Origin: Coleophoma eucalyptorum
Taxonomy: Eukaryota; Ascomycota; Leotiomycetes; Helotiales; Dermateaceae
Assembly: GCA_026120035.1 (NCBI GenBank)
Contig: JALRME010000010.1
Location: 186,001 to 250,000 of the forward strand
Direction: 5' to 3'
DNA length: 64,000 bases
A program made the translations under genes and the position numbers. This document shows positions 21,997 to 34,236 of this stretch, piece by piece (the first letter of the stretch is position 1; each line of letters begins with the position of its first letter). Under the pieces are notes generated by a model that was not told where the DNA came from, ran no database searches, and was given only the letters and a program-made list of their open reading frames with translations.

Positions 21997-22995
21997 ATGG
22001 CAATTCACAAACTCAGACGAAAGCCATCATTATCTCAGCTGCGCAACCTTAAAATCCACCCCATCACCCATCACGAGCCCGAGCCTGAACCCGAGCCTGA
22101 TTCTGAGTCAGACGAAGCCCAAACCGCAATCCAGGTCTTCGTTGGGTCACCAACGCTCATCAGAATTCGAAGAAAAGGTGCCAAAGGACAGGAACAACGA
22201 GGCGCCTTAAGCCCGGTATGCGATTCACGGGAGCCGGCTCCTGGCTTCACTTTAGTATCCTCAAGTCTCCATGCTCGGGGCAAGAGCGCGATACAAGCCC
22301 AACAACCACTTGACTCCTCATCAACGAGATCTCTACCTTCTAAAAGAGTCCCCGCTCCAAGAACGGACCCCCATCCATTCCCGATATCGCCCTCTCACAC
22401 TGCCCAGTTCATCCCAACTGTAGTCCCCACCCAAATACCCGTCCCAGAAACCATCCTCCTCCGCACCCTCATCCGCCGTAGCACGCCCACCTCAAGTTCG
22501 CGGCATTGGAAGGTATACCAAGATATCCTCCATAAGAACCGTCTACGATGGTGCATCTCCCTCGCTTCACAACTCCACCATCTGCACTCCTCCCAACATA
22601 GAATCCACGGAGATCTCAGCACCTTGCAGATCTCCATATCCTTCCCAGCTATAGAGATGATCTTGATGAACGAGAAAGAAGAACACATGATTGGCCCCGA
22701 TTATTCTATCAAGGAGAACACTTTCGCGTTTGGGAATGTACTGTTTGAGATGTGGAGCGGAGGGCAGAGGATTCTGGGCGAGGGAATGCTGGGTGGTGGC
22801 GGGAGTCGATCGTCGTTAGGCCTCGAGGGAGTTGAGCAACAAGACGAGGAGATTATACTCTGGCGGAAAAACATGTTTCCCGATCTGGCAGGTTTGGGGA
22901 ATATAGGAAAGGTGATTCGGAGGTGTTGGTATGATTGGTACGAGGACATGGACGGGGTGCTGGCGGATCTCGAGGTGCTTGAAGGTAGGATGTAA
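21997..22995 (+). CDS. Kinase-like protein, probable pseudokinase
   Basis: This is a single 332-codon frame from ATG to TAA. The C-terminal half resembles a protein kinase C-lobe: RWCISLASQLHHLHSSQHRI leads to HGDLST in place of the catalytic HRDLKxxN, and GPDYSIKENTFAFGNVLFEM matches the helix-F region (SDVFALG...LYE). The Asp of the catalytic loop is present, but the following Asn is replaced (DLSTLQI) and no DFG motif is seen. No glycine loop or VAIK-like lysine is recognisable in the N-terminal 180 residues, which are Pro/Ser-rich with an EPEPEPEPDSESDE run. Catalysis is therefore unlikely. Small HGDLS-type kinase-like proteins are common in Pezizomycotina, but their role is unknown. It is convergent with TYW1, with 291 bp between stops. 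Confidence 0.7.
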   Translation: MAIHKLRRKPSLSQLRNLKIHPITHHEPEPEPEPDSESDEAQTAIQVFVGSPTLIRIRRKGAKGQEQRGALSPVCDSREPAPGFTLVSSSLHARGKSAIQAQQPLDSSSTRSLPSKRVPAPRTDPHPFPISPSHTAQFIPTVVPTQIPVPETILLRTLIRRSTPTSSSRHWKVYQDILHKNRLRWCISLASQLHHLHSSQHRIHGDLSTLQISISFPAIEMILMNEKEEHMIGPDYSIKENTFAFGNVLFEMWSGGQRILGEGMLGGGGSRSSLGLEGVEQQDEEIILWRKNMFPDLAGLGNIGKVIRRCWYDWYEDMDGVLADLEVLEGRM

Positions 22996-23286
22996 GGTAT
23001 AGTAAGAAAGACCAGTAACTTAGATTTTAATTGCCTATTCGGCTTAATTCACCGTATCGGTTTGAGAAATATAATGCATTCTCACTTTCAACTTCTGAAC
23101 ATGCTTGAGTAGCTACGATTGCTTTATGCATAGTTGCACAAGAGCTGGAGGGGCTTAAATGAGAGAAAGGTAGAAGGGGATATTTCCTAGTCATGAGTGT
23201 CATGTATGAAAGAAACAGCACCACCCAGGCTCTAACCAAGTCATGATACTGGATTCGATGCTTTAAAAAGTATTACATTTCCTAGC

Positions 23287-25662
23287 TTAGAACAATTCCT
23301 CAACCTTACTCTCGGGTAGAGGTTGCTTGTTCTTCCCCTTTCGATGAACTCGCTCATCACGAGGATCAAACCCTCCTTTTCCCCACGTAGCCCATTCTGG
23401 AGTTTCGGGTCCCATATAGTCCTCTGGAGTAAATGGTTTCCCGCTTTCCAAACATCTGAAAAATGCCTCATAGTCGATTCTCGTATGCCATTTGCCATCC
23501 ACTCTGAATCGATCACTAGCAATTAGAATACAGCAGCTGTGTGCATGCTCTGCTGCAATTCCATACCCAAGTCCACGTCGGGCAAGTGCAGCATTGAGTG
23601 CTTCAACAAATGCACACACTTCTTCGTAGAATGGCACGTTCTGCATAGTAAGTCCTGCACCTGCGGATGATGAAGTACCGCAGTATGTGACACCCTTAAT
23701 CTCCACGAAGCAGGGTAACCCTTTCTCGACCAAATCGGCATACCCTTCTGCCTCGTCTTCAATATTGAACCCCTTAACGAGAGTCAATCGGAAGACGGTT
23801 CGCTGCTCGAATCTTCGTTCTCGAAGGATTTCAAGACAGCGCTGGAATCGTTCCCAAAAGTCTCTGTGCAGAGGTCGATCAATCTTTCGCAGAGATTCTT
23901 TGTTGGAAGCGTCAATGCTGACATAGAGTTGTGTTACTGGCTTGAGAGTAGCCAGTTGATCTGGATGCTGTGCATTGCAGACCAGAAATGATGAGATGTG
24001 TTCCGCATGTAACATCGATGTAAACTCATTTATGTAGGGATAACTGATTGGCTCACCAACCAGGGAAAGAGCGCAATGTCTAATTCGCATTGCTTCTTCA
24101 AACCTCTCTGCTCGGACTCCTGGAACGCCGCGCATCATCTTGATCTTTTGATAGTGTCCGGCTTTGACACCGTTAAAGATCATATCTGGAGCATCAACAA
24201 CCCACCGCCAGGTGGTTCCGACAGGGTTGGTTCCGTGCCTCCAGCAAAACACACATTTGTTCGAGCATGAGAGTGACGGAGTGGTCTCCATGCATTGATG
24301 TGAAGCGATACCATAAAAGGAGTATTTGTAGCAAGAGCCTCGCCCTCGAAGTGCCGATTTTGTCCATCGACAGATTTTTACACCGGAGTGGGAGCCAACA
24401 ACTGTGTAACCTTGTTTTGTAAGTGCATTGTATGTGGGTGATGATTTAGGGACCATCTCCTTGATGACAGGAGGAGCGGGGGTAGGTTTGGGTTTTTTGC
24501 TATAGGTGGTGAAGTCAACCTCGAAAGTATCGGATGGTTCAGCAGCTTCCGAAGGTGACGATTCCGTTCTCAGACCCTTACCAAGGTCTTCCAAGTCATT
24601 CATAGGGTCCTTCTTAGCTTTTGACTTTGGTAAGGCCACATTCTCGTCGTCAAATACGACCTCTCCGTCGTCCTCGTCCTCGTCCTCCATGTCGCTCTCC
24701 ACGGCATCTCCGCTACCAACAACACCTTCTCCTAGCCCTCCAGTTTCTGCGATCAAATCCAGAACATCTTCAACACCCTGCTTCCAGTCACTCAGGCGAT
24801 CAGCTGCGTCTTTCTTTGCATCACCCATGCCGAGAGGATAAGCCCTTTTCCGGCCAGTTAACTTTGCCATCCACTTATCAACATCCCTGGCTTGAGAACA
24901 GAAACCAGTCTCTTCAGTCGGCCACCCATCCCTGTCCCCAAAGCCAAATACAGAAAATCCAAGCAGGCCTGAGAGCGGTGCAGTATCGATTCTGAAGTCG
25001 TTATGGGTTTCTTGGAGCTGCTCAAGGAAGGTGTCAAGAATCGTATCTATGTCGAAGGTTGGTAGCAGAAGCAGGTAGAAGTATTGGACATCAGTTTCCG
25101 ACTTAGGTGGGCTAAGAAAATAGTCATCGTAATCCAGTTCTGCAAGGTCAAGTACCTGAGGCTCCAGGAAACGGCCAGTCCTATTTCGCAATTCCTGACT
25201 TAGTGTCTTAGCTGCCCTCTCGGTCGTGCCAGTCAAGGTAGAGAAGAAGATCAGAACTTGAATTTGGTGATCATTGGTCTTGAGTTGCTCTTCTGAGGAC
25301 TTGCGCTTCTTGAGTCCTCCCACTATCCTCCTCGGCGCCTTCTGTACTGCGCTGGACTTTTCGGCAATTGCCTTAACTTCCACCACATCTTTCACAGCGG
25401 CTTTCGTTTTCGTAGAGGATAGACTTGGGCTGGATGGTGGAGGTGTGACAGAAACCTTTTCACGAGGCAACCGGAGATGCAAGTATGTTCGAAAAATGCA
25501 GAGAATTGTGAAGGTACAGAAGATGATAGGAATTCGATACGTGTGCCATACTGCCACAAGCTCTGAAATTGGTTAGGACCATACTAAGGCTCTATAGCGA
25601 TGGTACTTACCGGTGAGGTCAAGAGGCCACAATAGCCCCTGCGCCCATGTGTTCTGAGGCAT
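23287..25662 (-). CDS. TYW1: tRNA 4-demethylwyosine synthase TYW1 (flavodoxin + radical SAM)
   Basis: Two exons on the minus strand, 25611-25662 and 23287-25562, give 775 aa. A flavodoxin-like domain (about residues 119-280, with STLTGTTERAA as the FMN phosphate loop) precedes an acidic linker. A radical-SAM domain follows, whose cluster motif CSNKCVFC (about residues 450-457) sits in a TYW1-specific WRHGTNPVGT context. The enzyme makes the tricyclic base 4-demethylwyosine from m1G37 of tRNA-Phe using pyruvate and SAM, the second step of wybutosine synthesis. The short first exon adds MPQNTWAQGLLWPLDLTEL. With the exon-2 segment IPIIFCTFTILCIFRTYLHL it forms a predicted membrane anchor at residues ~27-47. 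Such an N-terminal hydrophobic segment is also known in yeast TYW1. Confidence 0.96.
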
Positions 25663-26847
25663 ATTGAGGACTTGAGTGTCTTGAGGTCCTTGGAACCAAA
25701 AGATTCAATTCGATGCGGAGGGGAATTCTACGTGGGGCAGCATCCCTGCAAAAATACAGGGCTTGTGCTAAGCCTATCAAGGACTAGCCTGCCTAGGCCT
25801 TGGTGTGCAATGAGGCTTTCCCTCCACTCCCGTGACTACCTCCTAGTATTTCCCTCTTTCCCTCTTTCCCTCTCCCCCTCGGTCAGCTATTCGGTGACGC
25901 TTCTCCCTTCCTGCATGAATGGAAGGCTATTAAATCGCTGCTCAAAAAAAAGGGGCCGTCAAGAATTTTCAGTTGCCTCAAGATTTGATTTGTGTGACAA
26001 TAATGCATATCTCTGTGACCTGACATTTCGCTAGAAGATTGATGCAGAACTCTATCAAGTCAAGCATGAACTGTACGGGGATATGGGTTCTAGACAGATG
26101 CCTTTATACCTCTGACGCTATCTTGCGTAATTCATGGACGCAATTCCCACATGATGGCTGCATTCTTGAGCCGACGCCATTCTGTCATGTGTCTAACCCC
26201 GCCTGCAGCTCATAGGGCAATCAAGTGCCTCTGAACTGGAGTGCCTCCCTATGGCAGCCATCATTAACTGTAAAACTGCACTCCAACTTCGCTTTACCCG
26301 GGCGCCGAGCATCTTTTGCTTGTGTGATAAGGGCTTAGAACTGCGCTGGAGATTAACTTCATCGGCTATTTCTTTCATCCGAATTTCCCAGATGCAGCCG
26401 GTGAGATCTTTAGTTGGGTTTGGATTTTCCCTCATTTTGTAAGGACTGAGCTTGCGTTCTAGGTTAGTACTCTACATATGCTTTATATGTCCCTCTATAT
26501 GGCAAGAAAAGGCGTCAAGGTGAGGTTTCCCACGGTTGGTGGTTCGTTGGTTGCATGTTGGCCTTGTACGCGTAAGGCAGATAAGCCATCCACAGATGAA
26601 TTTGCTTGCTTCAACTACGTCGTATGACCCGGTAGACATTGGCACTCCGTGGGCTATCGGAGCTACGTGACCTCCAAGCAAGGCGCATATTGTGGACTCC
26701 GGGTTGCAGCGGTGAGATACGTACCTGCATTCCTTCCCACCTTCCCTACATATAGAGTAGACTCACCCCCTCCGCCGGTGTTAGATAAGAAAGTAGATCC
26801 TCATATCTCCAAGCCGGGTTGTACTACCGAAAATTCGCACTTGAAAC
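25663..26847. promoter_or_regulatory. Divergent promoter region, TYW1 and 2EXR gene
   Basis: No supported gene in 1.2 kb between divergent genes. It includes a (CTCTTTCC)n pyrimidine tract around 25850-25880 about 190 bp upstream of the TYW1 start. Confidence 0.45.
25850..25880. repeat. CCTCTTTC pyrimidine tandem repeat
   Basis: Three and a half copies of an 8-bp TTTCCCTC unit form a pure pyrimidine tract in the region upstream of TYW1. Confidence 0.85.
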
Positions 26848-27405
26848 ATGCTCACAAAATTTGGCTACTTTCCATATCTGCCACCCGAGATCCGACTTTT
26901 GATCTGGGAGCATGTAGCTGCGCTTCCGCAAGACATTCGCCTCTCTTGTACCTCACCCAATGCAGTAGCCTCACAGCCGTGCTGGTACACCAGCAGTAGG
27001 GCGCCCGCTATTTTCGCCGTCAACTTCGAAGCCCGGTCCGTCGCGCTCTCAGCCTATACCTTTCTGCGTTTTTCCAAAGAGCAGATCGGCCTCCCATGGA
27101 TGCGACCCGTCTACATCAATCTACAGTCTGACGTCTTGTGCTTGGGCATTGGACTCCATGTTAGATTTGCGAAGAGCTTGTTGGAGGACAACGACCAACT
27201 GAGAGAAGGCTTAACGCGACTTGTTGTGGAGAGAATACTGTGGGAGAAGATGAACTGGGTTCCTCCTCCTGCAATGCAACTACATGCCACTTTTGATCCG
27301 GACTCGATGGAGAGCCCTTTTATTACTTTGCAAGAGCGCCTGAGGTCTCTGGAAGAGGTTAGGTTCTATGAAGAACTACAGGATGGAGACCTTGCAATTA
27401 CATAG
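26848..27405 (+). CDS. 2EXR-domain protein, short
   Basis: Single exon of 185 codons. The N-terminal FGYFPYLPPEIRLLIWEHVA and the later ILYVN-like segment (APAIFAVNFEARSVALSAY) match the 2EXR family of fungal proteins of unknown function. At 185 aa it is at the short end of the family and stops soon after an RLRSLEEVRFYEEL segment, so the C-terminus may be truncated or a downstream exon missed. It differs clearly in sequence from the 2EXR gene at 12 kb, so it is not a recent local duplicate. Confidence 0.75.
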   Translation: MLTKFGYFPYLPPEIRLLIWEHVAALPQDIRLSCTSPNAVASQPCWYTSSRAPAIFAVNFEARSVALSAYTFLRFSKEQIGLPWMRPVYINLQSDVLCLGIGLHVRFAKSLLEDNDQLREGLTRLVVERILWEKMNWVPPPAMQLHATFDPDSMESPFITLQERLRSLEEVRFYEELQDGDLAIT

Positions 27406-27943
27406 ATCTGGTCATGCCTCATGAGAAAAATATAAAAACATCCAAAGACCTATCTAACCCGAGTTCATAAAGTTTATGACGGAGCGAGCAAAATCCAAAA
27501 CCACGTCGCTGATTATCTCTGTTGCATTTTGAAACCCACTAGGGTTCATACAATCCCATATGTCTTGCTTTTCAAGTTCTTTTCAGCCAAAAAGTTTGCA
27601 AACAAGCATTGGGAGAGCATTCTATCTCCCGGCAGGCGCATAACTTTCCAACCAAGATATAGCTGGGTGAAATGAGCATTTTTGTTACATTCGTTCTAAC
27701 ACTATCTTCCAGTCGCTAGATGTGATGCCATAACCGCATCCCAAAAGCACGTACCGTGCTAGACACTTACTTCTGCCTTTAACGCCTTCGATGACTACCC
27801 GCCACATGATATACAGTCTCTACGTCCTTGCGTGCCATGCTTTTATCAGCTAGTCGTTGGTTGGTATACACTGCCGTTTACGTCCCCGATATTGTGCACT
27901 CCCAACTGTAAATCTAGTCTTCCTTTGCCTTTTGATAAGGATT
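27406..27943. other. Intergenic between convergent 2EXR gene and VMA16
   Basis: No gene seen; AT-rich 3' flanks. Confidence 0.5.
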
Positions 27944-28753
27944 TTAGTTAAAACCAACGGCTTTGCCGGAGACCAAGAGTCCAATGATTAGGCCAAAGAG
28001 ACCGAGAACGGAGCTGAAAATCTCAATAACGAGAATTTTAACGAACCTGATGATCTAATATCAGTACAGGAACTCGTAGAGCATTAGTATTCACTTACAA
28101 ACTAGGATCTGCTGCATCTGCAAGAGCAGCACCGCTACCGTTGATTCCAACGGAGACACCGCAGATCAAGTTACACATTCCGACGGTCAAGCCAGCCCAA
28201 AAGAGGGCGTAGCCAGTGTAGTAGTTGCTTCCCGAGTAGATATCATTGCTCATAACCATGTTAAGTTGCGACGAGAAGACAATCGACATAATGACACCGT
28301 AGATAGCAACGACCTCGCAGAAAATGATTGAGATCAAGTTCTTCGTTCGAATTCGTGGTGCCTTGACTCCTCCTCCAAGAATTGAGGATCCGGTAATGAA
28401 GATTCCCCTGGTGCAAGAGTAAGCTTGGATCTCTAATGGCGCAAGCCGAGTCTCTTACCATGCTGCTCCTACGACTGACAATCCTATGCACAATCCAATG
28501 CCCAAATCTGCCCACGCGTATGGTGATACGTCTTCAAGAAATTGTCCGACCTGTTCTCACATCAATATCAACAGCCGCACTCCTATCCAACCCCATCAAG
28601 CCTGCACGTACATTGAAAGCTTCACCATCGCCAGTAAAGAGCATATCTAGCAGGGTGTCAGTCCAAGGCAACGGCGCTGGTTCCATCAACCTTACAAGCT
28701 CCGACTACCGCTAAAGCCGTGGTAGCTCCTCCGATACCATAGCTGAGACTCAT
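27944..28753 (-). CDS. VMA16: V-type ATPase proteolipid subunit c''
   Basis: Five exons on the minus strand, 28696-28753, 28612-28646, 28459-28550, 28099-28407 and 27944-28046, give 198 aa. The product carries four to five transmembrane helices with the conserved segments [61 protein letters not shown] and [20 protein letters not shown], which identify subunit c'' of the membrane V0 ring. The helix [14 protein letters not shown] holds the proton-carrying Glu. The pump acidifies vacuoles and Golgi/endosomes. The second exon is only 35 nt. All introns are 49-61 nt. It is divergent from TOA2 with only 239 bp between the start codons. Confidence 0.96.
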
Positions 28754-28992
28754 ATTGCCGATACGATCAGAGGCAATTCGAATTTGTGAGGGTGCGAGGT
28801 GACGACTTCAAAGCTATCAAAATCGCCTAAGCATCATCGTCGAGGTGTTCGAGCAACGCCTGGCGGATCCCGTAATTAGCGCGACTTGCGGCTCAAAGCT
28901 TTGCTGACTAACCAAGTTGCCTATATCGCATGCAAGACTCACAACAGTTATCTCTGCCTCTATACAACAACGTCGTCGCATACACGATCACA
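28754..28992. promoter_or_regulatory. Compact bidirectional promoter VMA16/TOA2
   Basis: Only 239 bp separate the start codons of the two divergent genes, so both promoters and both 5' leaders must lie here or overlap. No consensus TATA box is obvious. Confidence 0.7.
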
Positions 28993-29449
28993 ATGGCGAC
29001 GAACGGACCGTCCTATTACGAGCTCTACCGCCGTAGCAGGTACTGTGCCTACTTGCTATACCGCTTGCTATAGTAACTAACACCATTTCTAGCATCGGCA
29101 TGGCCCTGACTGATACGCTCGATGATTTGATCAGTGAGCGTCGCATCGAGCCTCAACTGGCCATGAAGATCCTGGCGAACTTCGACCGTAGTATCACGGA
29201 GGTCTTGAATGAGAAGGTCAAGGCTCGTTTGACTTTCAAGGTAGGCATTCGCGGATGGAGATGCACATAGGCTCCTGAGCTAATATGATACATTAGGGTC
29301 ATCTCGATACCTACCGTTTCTGCGATGAAGTCTGGACTTTCTTGATCAAGGACGTTACCTTCAAGATGGAGAACTCGTCACAAACTGTTCAAGCCGACAA
29401 AGTCAAGATCGTCAGCTGCAACAGCAAGCGCCCAGGCGACCCCCAATGA
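28993..29449 (+). CDS. TOA2: Transcription initiation factor IIA small (gamma) subunit
   Basis: Three exons, 28993-29039, 29093-29240 and 29297-29449, give 115 aa, the usual TFIIA-gamma size. It begins [20 protein letters not shown] and carries the four-helix region ([19 protein letters not shown]) followed by the beta-barrel half ([19 protein letters not shown]), all signature segments of the family. TFIIA stabilises TBP on promoter DNA for RNA polymerase II. The first intron splits the SSIG junction. Confidence 0.97.
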
Positions 29450-30293
29450 TTGTGGAACATCATAGTCTTCAACTGGTTCAGCAACTTCTCGCTGTCCGGT
29501 CGAGCCAGTTTGGCTGAACCACTTCATTTGGCGGATTAGGAATATTTTCGAGGGCTGTGGTACGAATATTATTGCGTTGGATTTCTCTTTGCACGTTGCA
29601 TGATGTTGATGAGGCGTTGGGGACATCTTGGTGGCGTTGGTGGTAAACAGCCATTTACCTTGATGGAATGGCAAGGAATACAACCGAGCAGAGCATAGAT
29701 TTTAGAATCAATCCTGATTATTCCTCGGACCCAAACGTTGGCAGATTATGATGCTCATTCCTGTCCGTGATCGCTGCTCTCTTTGCCTTGCGGTGTGTGA
29801 GCTTCTCTCTAGCCCAAAGCCTTAGAAAATTGTCACATTAGTGAGAAATCAAGTGATTGAGGCTTTAACTATCCCACCGATATGCAACGCTAAGTATTCA
29901 TGATCAAGCGGCATCTGTTATATGATGAAGTCTGGCTTTTCAACGACCGGCACCAGCGATCTTGCATACTCAATGCTCAATCCAGGGATTTGCAAAATGA
30001 GACTCTTCCATATATCTAGTATACGAGCAGGATTTCTTGAATACGTATTGAAAGGTGCATATAAATTGAAAAGAGAATGGCGGCATCTGACTTTCGTCCA
30101 AGCAAAGAATGCCGGAACAAGAGACGAGCCGATAAGAGAGAGTTCAATGCTTGGCGGACAGGTGCAGTCAAGCCGAATCGTCATTCGCAACAACATTGCT
30201 TGAACACGTCTCAAAGCACGCCAATTGACGAGTCAGACTGCTAAGACCCTTCTTTATCTACTCGGCTCATCCGTTGAATCCCTTTCTTTCACC
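29450..30293. other. Intergenic between TOA2 and the TMEM42-like gene
   Basis: No supported gene in 0.84 kb. The 3' end of TOA2 and the promoter of the next gene on the same strand must lie here. Confidence 0.5.
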
Positions 30294-31543
30294 ATGCTCC
30301 GCCAGCGTCCGGCAAAGAATACGAGCAGTTCGGCCACTACTGCTCCCTTTTCCGATTCTGCTGCAGCTGCACCAAACCTTGGTTCCACAACCACAGCCAT
30401 GGAAGCAGACAATCCCAGTCGTCCACTCTTGGCGAAGGTGGTCGATGACCGTCATTCTTTATCTGAGCCTCTCCCCTCCAACTCCTCCACACCCATCGGC
30501 ACCGACGAGACTACAGAAGAAATGGATCTCTCTAAAGCTAGTCGAAAGACGCAATGGATCTTGCTAGCTGTCGCAAGTGGTGCCTGCGCCGCCTTCAATG
30601 GAGTGTTTGCCAAACTGTAAGTCACCTCTGCGGATCCTTTCACCATTTTGGGGGCATTTTGGTATCTTTATTACGAGACGCTTTCATTCTACCTTTTCCG
30701 GTTCTTCTTTGCATCTCAATAAGATCAGATAAAAGATTTATACTTTCTCGCCGTCCCATAGGACGAGTAGTTGCCGCAGCTTTGGCGCAACGCCAGCGCC
30801 AAACATCAAAACGCGCTGCGGAAGGATGCCATTGCTAAATTAATCTTGGGACAGAACCACAACTGAGTTGACAACGAGCTTCGCAACCTCGATTGCAAAT
30901 TTGCTTGGATTGGGGAATGGGGAGAAAGTGGTTGAGGTTATTGTGAGAGCTGTAAGCTCAATGAATCCTCGGGACCCTCGGACTTGTTGAGCTCGGTACC
31001 TCCCTGGCTTTAGTCGACGAGTTGTTCCTTATCACAGCGCAATATGCTGACAGGATCTGCAGATATTCTTTGGGCTCAATCTCATATTCAATGGCGTGGT
31101 ATGTGCATTACGAGAGCTTTTGATGGTTGCGACTAACCAAGTTCCAGATGTGGGCGCTGTTCACAAAGGCGCTTGCGCGCGGGACCTCAACCACACAAGT
31201 ATCGATCATCAATACCTCCTCCAATTTCATGATCACTGCTGTGCTGGGCTTCATAATTTTCAGCGAATCCCTCCCCCCTCTCTGGTGGCTCGGAGCAGGC
31301 ATGTTGGTAGCTGGAAACGTTATTATTGGACGAAGAGAAGAAAAGGATGAATCTGCAGATGAGCATACCGCAGCCGAGAACGGTGAGGGCTCTTTCCAGG
31401 ATGAGGCAGAAGGATTACTTGCAGAGGATCTAGAGCTAGTGGGTGATATAGAAGAATCCGTCCACAAGCGGAACGAGGACGATGATGATGCTTTAATTCT
31501 AAACCTCGACCAGGAGAGGTCGCATGATGACCGTACTTCATGA
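30294..31543 (+). CDS. TMEM42/EamA-like multispan membrane protein
   Basis: Four exons, 30294-30616, 30855-30951, 31063-31098 and 31148-31543, give 283 aa. A ~95-residue Ser/Thr-rich cytosolic N-terminus precedes the first membrane helix (WILLAVASGACAAFNGVFAK), then ELTTSFATSIANLLGLGN, a helix over IFFGLNLIFNGVMWALFTKAL, and STTQVSIINTSSNFMITAVL with LPPLWWLGAGMLVAGNVIIG. This layout matches the single-repeat EamA/TMEM42 group of drug/metabolite-transporter-like proteins, with no known substrate. The acidic C-terminal ~90 residues are disordered. The first intron (238 nt) is long for this window. The third exon acceptor has an alternative four codons upstream, also in frame. Confidence 0.8.
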
Positions 31544-34236
31544 CGTATGGTTTTGGCGTTTTTACTTTCCTAATAAAAGATTTATATACCCAGTCGTTGG
31601 ATATTTAGATTATTAGATAAATAGAACTTACATCTTAAGAAGCTTTGGGAGTAGTTGTGCGGTTCGTTGCAGTTCCCTGCACGATCCCGTGGCAACTACA
31701 GACATGGTTAAGCTCTGTTTTGTTTGTACATGTCCATTCCAAATCTAGTCGAGCCGAAAGCAAACACTTCCTGGCCTTGTTCCTGCTATTTACCACCAGA
31801 CTTCTGAATGATTCCCAGATGTAGTCCAAGATATATCTGCACAAGTATATTAGAAGTTTTAGCACGTCACTTCCCCGATCCGTTTACTGGTGCCGATCAT
31901 GCCCCTTTACCACACACCGTCTATTTGAAGATGCTGAGATGTGAGCAGTTCCTGTTTTGCTCGCTAAATTTCTGTCAAGTTGCATATCGCTCAAGCTCTG
32001 ACAACTGCTATCTCTCAACTTAGATGATAATTTGGCTGGGATACTATAGTTTATGTGCTTTTACTGATTAAGCCTTTTACTTTTGTGTTGCATCCGGTAC
32101 ATTTGCTCGGTTTGGGTTGTAGATAATCAGTGTGGTCATGGTTTAGGAAGTATTATTTATTTACGGAGCATGTGGTTTCGCTGGGCCATTAATTTGTTGC
32201 TCACTTCCATTGATTGAGGCATTATCACAACTCGCCATTAGTACTTTAAGCTTGGTTGTGGTGAGGTTCCATGGTTTTGGAAAGCTGCAGAGTTGCACTT
32301 TTCGACAGGACGGTTCAACCAGTAGTCAAAGTTAAGTACTTGCTTGCCCTTATTGGTGCTCAACTCCAAGATACAGAAGACCGAGCCTCCTCATACTGAG
32401 TTCGATGGCAAAATACCTACCCATCCATAGTATTGTTCATAATCTCGGGCGTCTAATTCTCCAATCTTTGTGTTTGTCGTTGCTTGCATCGCTGTAGAGG
32501 TCTGTTCTAAATTTCGTGGCACAAAAGATCCATGCTAGGTTCCGGATCTTGTTCCGAAAGTGAGGTTCGACCAGCAGTACCTCCGCTATGGATCTGTCAT
32601 CCAGTATTGTAACAGCTGCGGTGGGGAAACACTCTGATGATCTACATATAAAGTGTTTGTAGCGAATGTATATGGCCGTGAGCAGCTCAGTTCCTGTTGC
32701 GAGGCGGTGAAGGGAGTGTAAACACACTATCATTGCTTTAATGTCTTTGTTCAGCAACTTGCGACTTAGATCCCTTTGCTCCAGAATTCGGGTCTCGCAA
32801 GAGCGTTATTTGTCTTGCTTTGGCATCAGCACCCTCTTTTCTCTAAGTCCTTGGCGTACCTGCCTCTAGCTCGGTTGTCGTAAGCGAAGGAAAGGAGCTG
32901 GGTCCCTGACAACGGGCCTTCAAAGACGACTCGATTGTTTTACACCTGGAATACCGTGTCAGTGAGTTCTGTTACATTGCAGCATTAACCCTGGTAGTTT
33001 TTCTGTGGTCGTGTGCGCCAGGTCTTGATCTGAGCTGCGCGTGGTTGTCATCTCGGGGTTTCCCGATTAGGCAATGCCAGACGTCTTGTGTCGTTTTTGC
33101 TATACTATCCTTGGAGCCTACCTACCTGCCTCTTTTGAGACGATATGGAGTTTTTATTATCTTCACCTTCGAGTTCGTTGAAAAATAATACTCAGTTTCC
33201 TAACCTGATTTGTAGATGCCGAGGGAGGTTCACAAACCTCAGTTCGTACCAGCAGTATTCTCAAACATACTCATGTTTTCAGCCTGGCCGAAAACAACAA
33301 AGCCATATCGCAATTCATTCTCGGAATTTCACATTCATCACCTTACTGGGATTCTGTGTGCTTCTGAGATTTTTCAAAGAAGGGTTTGTAATGTGAAGGT
33401 GTATTATTTTCATCTTCGAACGACCCATCATGTTTGCTAACTTGTTATTGCAGTCTCGTCTTCAACAGCTTTGCATGCGTCTTTGTTTACATCAAATTGC
33501 CTTTTATAACATACACCGAATACCAGCAGCTTCACTCTTGCTAGCAAAGGCATACTTTTGTTTTGTAGGAAGGTTTCAGGTCTGGGATCGACTGGTCACT
33601 CTTTTTCTCGGACCCAAGGACCCAAGAACAAAGAGAAATAATCCTACCGACCCGAAAGTCTCAGACAACCTCATCTTAAATCTATTCTTTGTGGGGACTT
33701 TTATCCTTTCCATGGTCGAAATAAGAGACTTTTGAAGTGGAGTACTGGAGAATACTCGGTCTCTGATTGTGCTCTCTTCTTTCAACAATACAATCCCTTG
33801 TCTCCCTCAGCCATCTGAATCACCGTTAAGTTCACCAGTACACCCAATCTGCAAACAAATTTCCATCAATACTGTTTTACTTCTGGTCGGGGGAGACATA
33901 GATACAAGTTCTATTTTTCTCCGGTACCACTCAATTTGTTTCGAAAGCCCGAGTCACATTAAGTCTCAGGTCGTGCTATACTCCATATAAGTATTGCAAC
34001 CTGGCTCAAATTGTCAATTTTCTACTGCCACAACGTACCTCATCAAAAGTCACCATTGTCCTTGAATTCTGTATCTCTCCTTATATCAAAGCAGAGTAGC
34101 TCTACCAACTAGGCCTCAACGATCTGAGGACTCGGCTACCGTACTTCAGCAACCGCACGTATTCCTTGCAAGACTTTCTCAAGTCGATCTATGAACATAT
34201 GCCACTTTCGTTTAATAACCTTTGGCTATCATCAAT
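31544..34236. other. 2.7-kb gene-free stretch before the Cys/His-cluster gene
   Basis: No convincing gene on either strand. Sequence is T-rich and unbiased, with only short frames. Because the next gene is on the + strand, the right part (from roughly 33.1 kb, T/C-rich) may be its promoter and a long leader. Confidence 0.5.

Noticed and set aside
33145..33735. Series of 75-100-codon frames in the region before the Cys/His-cluster gene
   Set aside because: Overlapping frames without protein-like composition, splice support or recognisable motif.
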